From contig QEOQ01000451.1 in NCBI GenBank assembly GCA_010279815.1, forward strand, positions 730,591 through 794,590: a stretch of 64,000 nt of DNA. Reading direction: 5' to 3'. Shown in pieces: positions 58,454 through 64,000 of this stretch. Made by a program: the position numbers and the translations under genes. Below the pieces are notes generated by a model. That model was not told the origin of the DNA and searched no databases. It saw nothing but the letters and a program-made list of their open reading frames with translations. This DNA is from Brachionus plicatilis (Eukaryota > Rotifera > Eurotatoria > Ploima > Brachionidae). The first letter of the stretch is position 1. Each line of letters opens with the position of its first letter.

Positions 58454-61400
58454 ATGAATGAAAGTGAACCGAAAATAGAACTTTTGACTCTGAGTGAGAA
58501 CCCGATAAGCTTTGAGCCGATTAGCAATTTGACCAATGTATTTTTTGATAGAGATAACCAGCAAATTTTTTGTGTTCGTTCAAATGGAGTCGGAGGTAAT
58601 TAGTTCTAAAAAAATTGACCTATTGTCAATGGGTTCACTAAGAACAGTTTAGGTAAAAATTAAAAAAAAGTCGATCTTTTTTAATGCAAAGTAACAAAAG
58701 ATAAAATTTGGCTTGGAGATAAATGTTATAAAACTAAACTGAATCTCAGGTATCTTGTAATTAATAAAACATCAAAAAAAGTTTGAATTTGTAGTTACAA
58801 ATTTTAAGTTCAAGTTCAAAGCATTTTACGATAGTTCTAGATTATTTTTATAGAACTAATTATAAAGAAATTTTTGGAGTTTATAAATTCAGTTACATCA
58901 AATAAAATAATTATTATTCGAAAATATTTCATTATAAATTTACCATGTTTCACTAAGTTTTCAATCTAGTTTCATTTAACATCCCAGGGAAATTGTATTT
59001 GCAAAAAAATCACAAGTTTCACATAATTTCTCTGGGACATTTAACAGTGTTGCATTTAAAAGCTCATAGGATATTAAATGAGGAAATTCACTATATTATA
59101 TGTGTATGTAAGCATTTTATTTTATTTTTCAATTGAATTAGAGCATTCCCTTATAATTAAGTGTTTTTTATTAATTCATGGCATATAACCCCATGCTTTT
59201 GTGTTACGAGTATATTATCTTTTAGGAATCTTTTATTTCCCTCTCACTTTATAATTTAAATTCGTTAATTAGAACGTAAAAATTACATTTGACTGCTAGA
59301 TCTTTTTACATTCAATAATGTTCCGTAAAGTTTACATTGATCTATAAAAATAATTTTTGTTGAACTCTAACACACTTTATATTCACATGTTATAATTTAT
59401 TTTTGAAATAAAAATAGCTAAAAATGTTCTAAAATGATAAACTTTTAAAATAAAAGTTCAAAACTTTAAAAATTTGAATATTTAGTGTAAGAACTAAAAG
59501 AAATATTAAAATAAGTATCTTATTAACTTTTTATTATTTCAATTCGATTTATAGCATCAAAGTGTTTGGAATTTAAATTTTTCTACGCAATAATAGCAAA
59601 TTTCAATGATCATGTCAAAACTTTAATTTTCAAAATTTTAAATCAACCTTAAATAATTATTGTTGATTTTTTTTTCAATTAAAAAATCTACAATTAACTT
59701 CATAGAGACAGTAAATGTGCAACTAATTTATTCAACCATTATTTTAATGATATGTTTTTTAATGTACCTCCTTAAACTGTATTTCTGATTTTGTGGAAGT
59801 AATAATTAAGGATGCCTAATTATGGAAAAATTCCATTCTTGGGAGCAAATTTACAATTTAATTTATAAGAAAAATATTTTTTTTACAAAATGCTTGAAAA
59901 AAATGACCAAACACTAATGTCAATAATCAAATTGCATTAATCGGTGTATCATTTTAGATTCATAAATTTTTATTAAGGTGTGGTAGTCAAGAGTCCAGTG
60001 ACAAATTCCAATTTAACTTTTCGAATGGAAGATAAAGGTAATGTAGCAACTATAAAATTCAATCCGAACATGAACATATTGGCAATTAGGCGCCGAGACA
60101 GAAGTTGCATCGATTTCATAAATTTTGTAAACTCACAGCCTCAAATAAATGAATACTCGCAAAGTTTTAAAGCCAAAAGTTCTCAGTTCCAAGAATGTTA
60201 CTGGCTAGATAACAATGAAATTCTTCTGGTAAGTGAACAAGGCTTCGAACATTATCAGATATATGCAGAAAAACGAGCCCTTAAATTAATTAAATACGTA
60301 AATATGCCTCTAAATTGGCTTATATGGTCACGCGAGGCTCAAGTATTCATCGTATCAACAGGTAGCTATGGCACAGTACTAAATCCCTATGTATATAATA
60401 AAGGCTCTTTCATGAAACTGCCCAAATTCGAGGTTGATTTACCACTTCCGGTCAACTTGGCCAAATACCGCTATACACCAGATTCACCTGGCGGTAATCG
60501 CCTCTTCCTTAACGAATCCGATGTGGTTCTTGGTAAAATCTACAACGAGTTTTATGTCATGATCATTAGACAAATGTCAACTGGCCAATCTAATTCAGAT
60601 TTGAAAGTTCGTCGCCCTTCTTCTAGCATTAGCACTGGATTTTCCGAAATAGCCATGTATAAACTTTTGACAGATAGCCCTGCTAAAAAAACAAATATCC
60701 TAAAAATAAATTTATCTGGCAGGTTTACCTTAAACATCATAGATGAGCTCATAATTGTCCATCATCGTAATTCATTGTCTAGTCTCATATTTGATATCAG
60801 AATATCCAGTGATTTTGATGGATACACAACATTCAATCATCCGATCATTAAGAAAGCATCGATTCAAATGAGCAGCTCAAATGAACCTAATGATAATTCA
60901 ATCAGAAATTTTGACACTGGTTTTACGCCTGTTGAAATGTATTCTATGAATTGGATTATGTTTTTGCCCAATGTGATTATCGATGCCAAACTAGGATTCT
61001 TTTGGCATGTAGAACTGAATTTAAAAAATGATGATCTAAGACCTTTTCAAGAGTTTGATGATGACTATTTGAAACTAATTGAATTTCTTCTAAATAGAAA
61101 AAATACCAAGATTCACGTTTTGAAAGTATTTAAATAATTAAATTTGAATAAATTTTGAAAATTTTATTTTTTTTTAGGTATGTGAAAAAGTTATAAGACT
61201 TAAGTCAAGTTTAAAAATTTTAGCAAGTTTATTTGACAAGATAAACGAAGTCTATAGAATGTCATTGATTCTTTACCCTAATCAAACAGAATCTGTTGAT
61301 TCCAGCGTTGAGGCAAATTCTTCATCTAACCGAGAAAATCAATCTTTTTGGAAACAATTACCATTTATTGAACAGTATGACATGCACAACACAATATTGT

Positions 61401-61972
61401 ATCCTTTATTGGAAGATGAGCAGTGGTGGAATTCAAATTCGAAGTATATAATATCAATTATTGTTGAATACTTTCGTTCTCTTAATTGTTATAACATAGT
61501 AATAGAACATTTTTTGTATAAACTTCTTGTAAACGCATTGCTAAAAGATAATCGTCTTTATCAACTACATCAGTACCTTCAGTATCATGTTCTGAGCGAT
61601 TCGAAGCCTTTAGCTTGTCTTTTATTAAGCATCCAATCTAATTATCCTGCTGCAAATCAACTGGCCATGGACATGCTCAAAAGACTCGGCACCGCAAATG
61701 AGGAAATAATAGATGTTCTTTTATCTAATAATTTGGTGTTGCCTGCTCTGAGATTTGCCATTCAAATGAAATCAGACGATCAATTGATTCCCGGAAAATT
61801 TCTTGAAACTGCTAAGTCGATGGACGATCATGCTATTTATTATGAAACTTTTAAATTTTTTGAAGAGCGTAACATAAGACTTAGAGGAACACCTAATTTT
61901 AGAAAAGATGAAAATTGTGATTTTTACGTTGAATATTTTAATCAATTGTTTAATTTAAAAGCTATTAAATAA
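58454..61972 (+). CDS. RMC1: RMC1 (regulator of MON1-CCZ1, C18orf8/Mic1)
   Basis: Exons 58454-58595, 59978-61125 and 61178-61972; introns 1382 and 52 nt. Spliced length 2085 nt, 694 residues (human 657). Junctions rebuild SNGVG-GVVVKSP and HVLK-VCEKVI in phase, matching vertebrate ATGVVVKGP and ILSVCSQM. The N-terminal half is a beta-propeller-like region (FRMEDKGNVATIKF, EKRALKLIKYVNMPLNW, KLPKFEVDLPLP, TLNIIDELIIVHHRN). The C-terminal Mic1 helical domain holds the strongest match, LHQYLQYHVLSDSKPLACLL, then DMLKRLGTANEEI and RLRGTPNFRK. RMC1 is the third subunit of the metazoan Mon1-Ccz1 exchange factor that activates Rab7 on late endosomes and autophagosomes. The ATG at 58454 is preferred over the out-of-frame ATG at 58458. 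Poly(A) signal near 62004. Confidence 0.95.
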
Positions 61973-62659
61973 TTTAAAAACTTAATATATTTTATTTAAT
62001 TTAAATAAATAGTTATTTTTTTAATGATGTTTGTTTTGTACCTCGAAAAAAGACAAAAATCTTCAGTTCTTCAATTGATTAATTTTGCTTTTCAAACTTT
62101 GATAGTTTTATAAAATGAAAAATTTATTTTAAGTGAATTAATATTATAAAAAAGGATAAACAAAATAAAAAATTTTAACATTATAATTTAATGTTTTTTA
62201 TTTTTTGTTTTATTCATTTCGGATTAAAATTTCTGTGTTTAACAAATACACAAAATCGATAATGATTTATTGTAAAATTTTATAAGTATAGATAAAATTA
62301 ATGTCGCTTCTCATTCTAATTTTATGTGAAATTTGGTAAAAAAATTACTTTTTCTAAAAGAGAAAAAAATTTGTTATTTAAGCGCAACAAAAATATTCAA
62401 TCATAGCATGATATAAGATTTTGATTGAATTTGAGATTAAAGCAGTGAAATAGAATGAGTTTAAGTTTTATTTAAAAATTTGAAAAAAATATTGAAAATC
62501 CTTTTTTTAACTTTAAAATTATTTATTTATTTATTTGTTTATCTTGATTTTTACCAGCCTTCAAAATAAAATATATGAAACAAAAAAATTAAAATAAAGT
62601 CAAATAAGATAAAATTCATTTAGATTTAAATTAATATTTAATCGTTGAAAAACTAGATC

Positions 62660-62815
62660 TATTCCGTTTGGTGAACCATATTTCACATATTTAGCGACCA
62701 ATTTTTATTCTTGGGTTTGTGAAGCATAAGTTCACCTAATTTTTTGTTTACGAAAAGGTGAACCAAAATAGAATTAGGTGATCAAATCTCAAATTAGGTG
62801 AAAAACTTTTAGACT
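62660..62815. repeat. Imperfect inverted repeats with AATTAGGTGAA words
   Basis: TTGGTGAACC, TTCACCTAATTTT, AAGGTGAACC, GAATTAGGTGA and AAATTAGGTGAA occur in both orientations within about 150 bp, able to pair in several ways. Possibly a small foldback element. Confidence 0.4.
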
Positions 62816-63201
62816 ATGAGAAAAAATTGAATAAAATAGCTATTTAATAGAATGCCTAATTCTCGATACTGATATAAAAATAAACAATTGAAGTAAATAA
62901 TTTTTTGTTTTTTTTTAAATTTGAAGGAGCTTTAGAAAAAGCATTTGCTCTGATCTAGTTGGCCTGGTATTACCCTTTCAACAATACGTTTGATACATAT
63001 TAACAAAAACTCAATTTATAAAAAATGGAAAACAGAGCGTAGATAGTTTTTTTAAATAACAAATATTATTTTATCATAGCCCAGACCCAAAGTCAAAATT
63101 TTATAAAAAAATAAGTTTTTCGTGCTTGCAATATTAACTTAAAATTATTTTTTTATTTGAAACTGAAAAAATTTTTGAAACATCACAATTTTTCAACGTT
63201 A

Positions 63202-63244
63202 TTTCAACATTAGATACATTTTGTTTCAACATTAGATACATTTG
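63202..63244 (+). repeat. Tandem duplication, 22-nt unit
   Basis: Two consecutive copies of TTTCAACATTAGATACATTT plus two bases. Confidence 0.8.
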
Positions 63245-63876
63245 TAATTCAAACAAAAAAAATTAAACCAATTTAAAATGAATTTATTGATTAAAAAATT
63301 GATAGATTTCAATTAAAAATATATTTATCTGAGGTCCAATAAAAGAAAAAAATCCTCTTTTTAATAAAGACCTAAAAAGACTTTGATTTTAATCCTTAAA
63401 ATATTTTATGAACTTAATCAAAAATTCAAGGATAGTTCCAAAAATTAAAATTTAAAAAAAAAATTTTCATTTACGCTTGGATTTTTTTTGGCTTTATTAT
63501 CCTTTTTAACACACATGATGTCATCTTATATTTTTTTTTTAAATCTAGAAATACATTCTTTAAAATCATGCATTAAATAAATGATCAGTAGACAAGAACT
63601 TAAGAATTTACTTTTTGCTGAATTAGTCATTAAATTCCGGAAATAATTGAGTTCTAGAATTCACATTAGTCTAGAAAAAAGAAATTTAGAAGCTTACGCT
63701 TCCTATTCAAACAATATAAATACAATGAAAAATCAAGTTTTAGGCTTTGCTATTTTTGAAATACGCCATGCTGGAATTCAAGACACAAAGATGGGTATTT
63801 AAGAGACTTAAGCAATGGCATTTTTTTCTCTTAACGAGTTCCAAAAAAATAGCAAAAAATTTTTTTCGAATTAATC

Positions 63877-64000
63877 ATGTCAAAACAAATTGGTTATAGA
63901 AAACAAATTTCCCAAACAGTCAAGGAAATGAAAAATAAGCTTCCAAGAATAATTCCGTTCTCGAAGCCAAGAAAGAAACGAGGGCTCGAAGAAGTAAGCG
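63877..64000 (+). CDS. First coding exon of an unidentified gene (runs off window)
   Basis: ATG at 63877 opens 39 codons up to GAA at 63993, followed directly by a strong donor GTAAGCG. The G+C is clearly above the preceding 1.9 kb, and the peptide is Lys/Arg-rich (MSKQIGYRKQI, then PFSKPRKKRGLEE). The downstream exons lie outside the window, so the product cannot be named. The basic PRKKRG run could be a nuclear-localisation signal. Confidence 0.5.
   Translation, partial: MSKQIGYRKQISQTVKEMKNKLPRIIPFSKPRKKRGLEEVS

Larger units (their letters stand above)
61975..63870. other. Intergenic downstream of RMC1
   Basis: AT-rich. Two small repeats are listed separately. Nothing coding until the ATG at 63877. 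Confidence 0.5.

Noticed and set aside
1..64000. tRNA, rRNA or CRISPR features
   Set aside because: No A/B-box pairs with cloverleaf context, no rRNA-like conserved blocks and no regularly spaced repeats were found on reading; CRISPR is not expected in animal DNA.

Overview
This is animal nuclear DNA. It is very AT-rich (roughly a quarter G+C by eye), with many short GT..AG introns of about 40-65 nt and single-copy orthologues of metazoan genes: DOLPP1, RNF141, ARID2, EPG5 and RMC1. The base composition, intron size, jockey/CR1-like LINE debris and Pro/Asn/Gln-rich proteins best fit a monogonont rotifer of the Brachionus type. That assignment is an inference and no marker gene here proves it. 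Most genes were rebuilt by hand: exons were joined only where splice sites and reading phase agreed and, where possible, the protein matched a known family.

Layout. (1) 0.6-1.0 kb: LINE remnant. (2) 1.9-6.7 kb: two paralogous small secreted Gln/Asn-rich proteins sharing a promoter motif. (3) 7.0-7.6 kb: a deleted piggyBac element. (4) 7.8-9.3 kb: DOLPP1 in eight small exons. (5) 9.3-17.4 kb: gene-poor, with coding-like exons of at least one unidentified gene. (6) 17.4-35.9 kb: six genes whose products begin with an N-myristoylation-type sequence. One is a divergent neuronal-calcium-sensor protein and five are low-complexity proteins, mostly Pro/Cys-rich. RNF141, a second LINE fragment and a hAT element nested in a foldback repeat lie among them. 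Three adjacent open frames on the minus strand (34852 to 30815) splice in phase into one 1146-residue protein. (7) 38.8-45.5 kb: ARID2, six exons. (8) 46.55-47.51 kb: a Mutator-like element with a dead FLYWCH fragment. (9) 49.0-58.2 kb: EPG5, almost entirely one 9.1-kb exon. (10) 58.45-62.0 kb: RMC1, starting 225 nt after EPG5 on the same strand. (11) 63.88 kb to the end: first coding exon of a further gene.

How the genes may work together. EPG5 (Rab7 effector, autophagosome-lysosome tethering) and RMC1 (subunit of the Mon1-Ccz1 Rab7 activator) serve the same Rab7 pathway and are head-to-tail neighbours, possibly one transcription unit. The myristoylation-type, Cys/Pro-rich proteins look like a locally expanded structural family for the inner face of the plasma membrane. 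In a rotifer, the intracytoplasmic skeletal lamina (lorica) would be an obvious place to test. DOLPP1 (dolichol recycling), RNF141 (RING E3) and ARID2 (PBAF chromatin remodelling) are housekeeping genes with no evident link to their neighbours.
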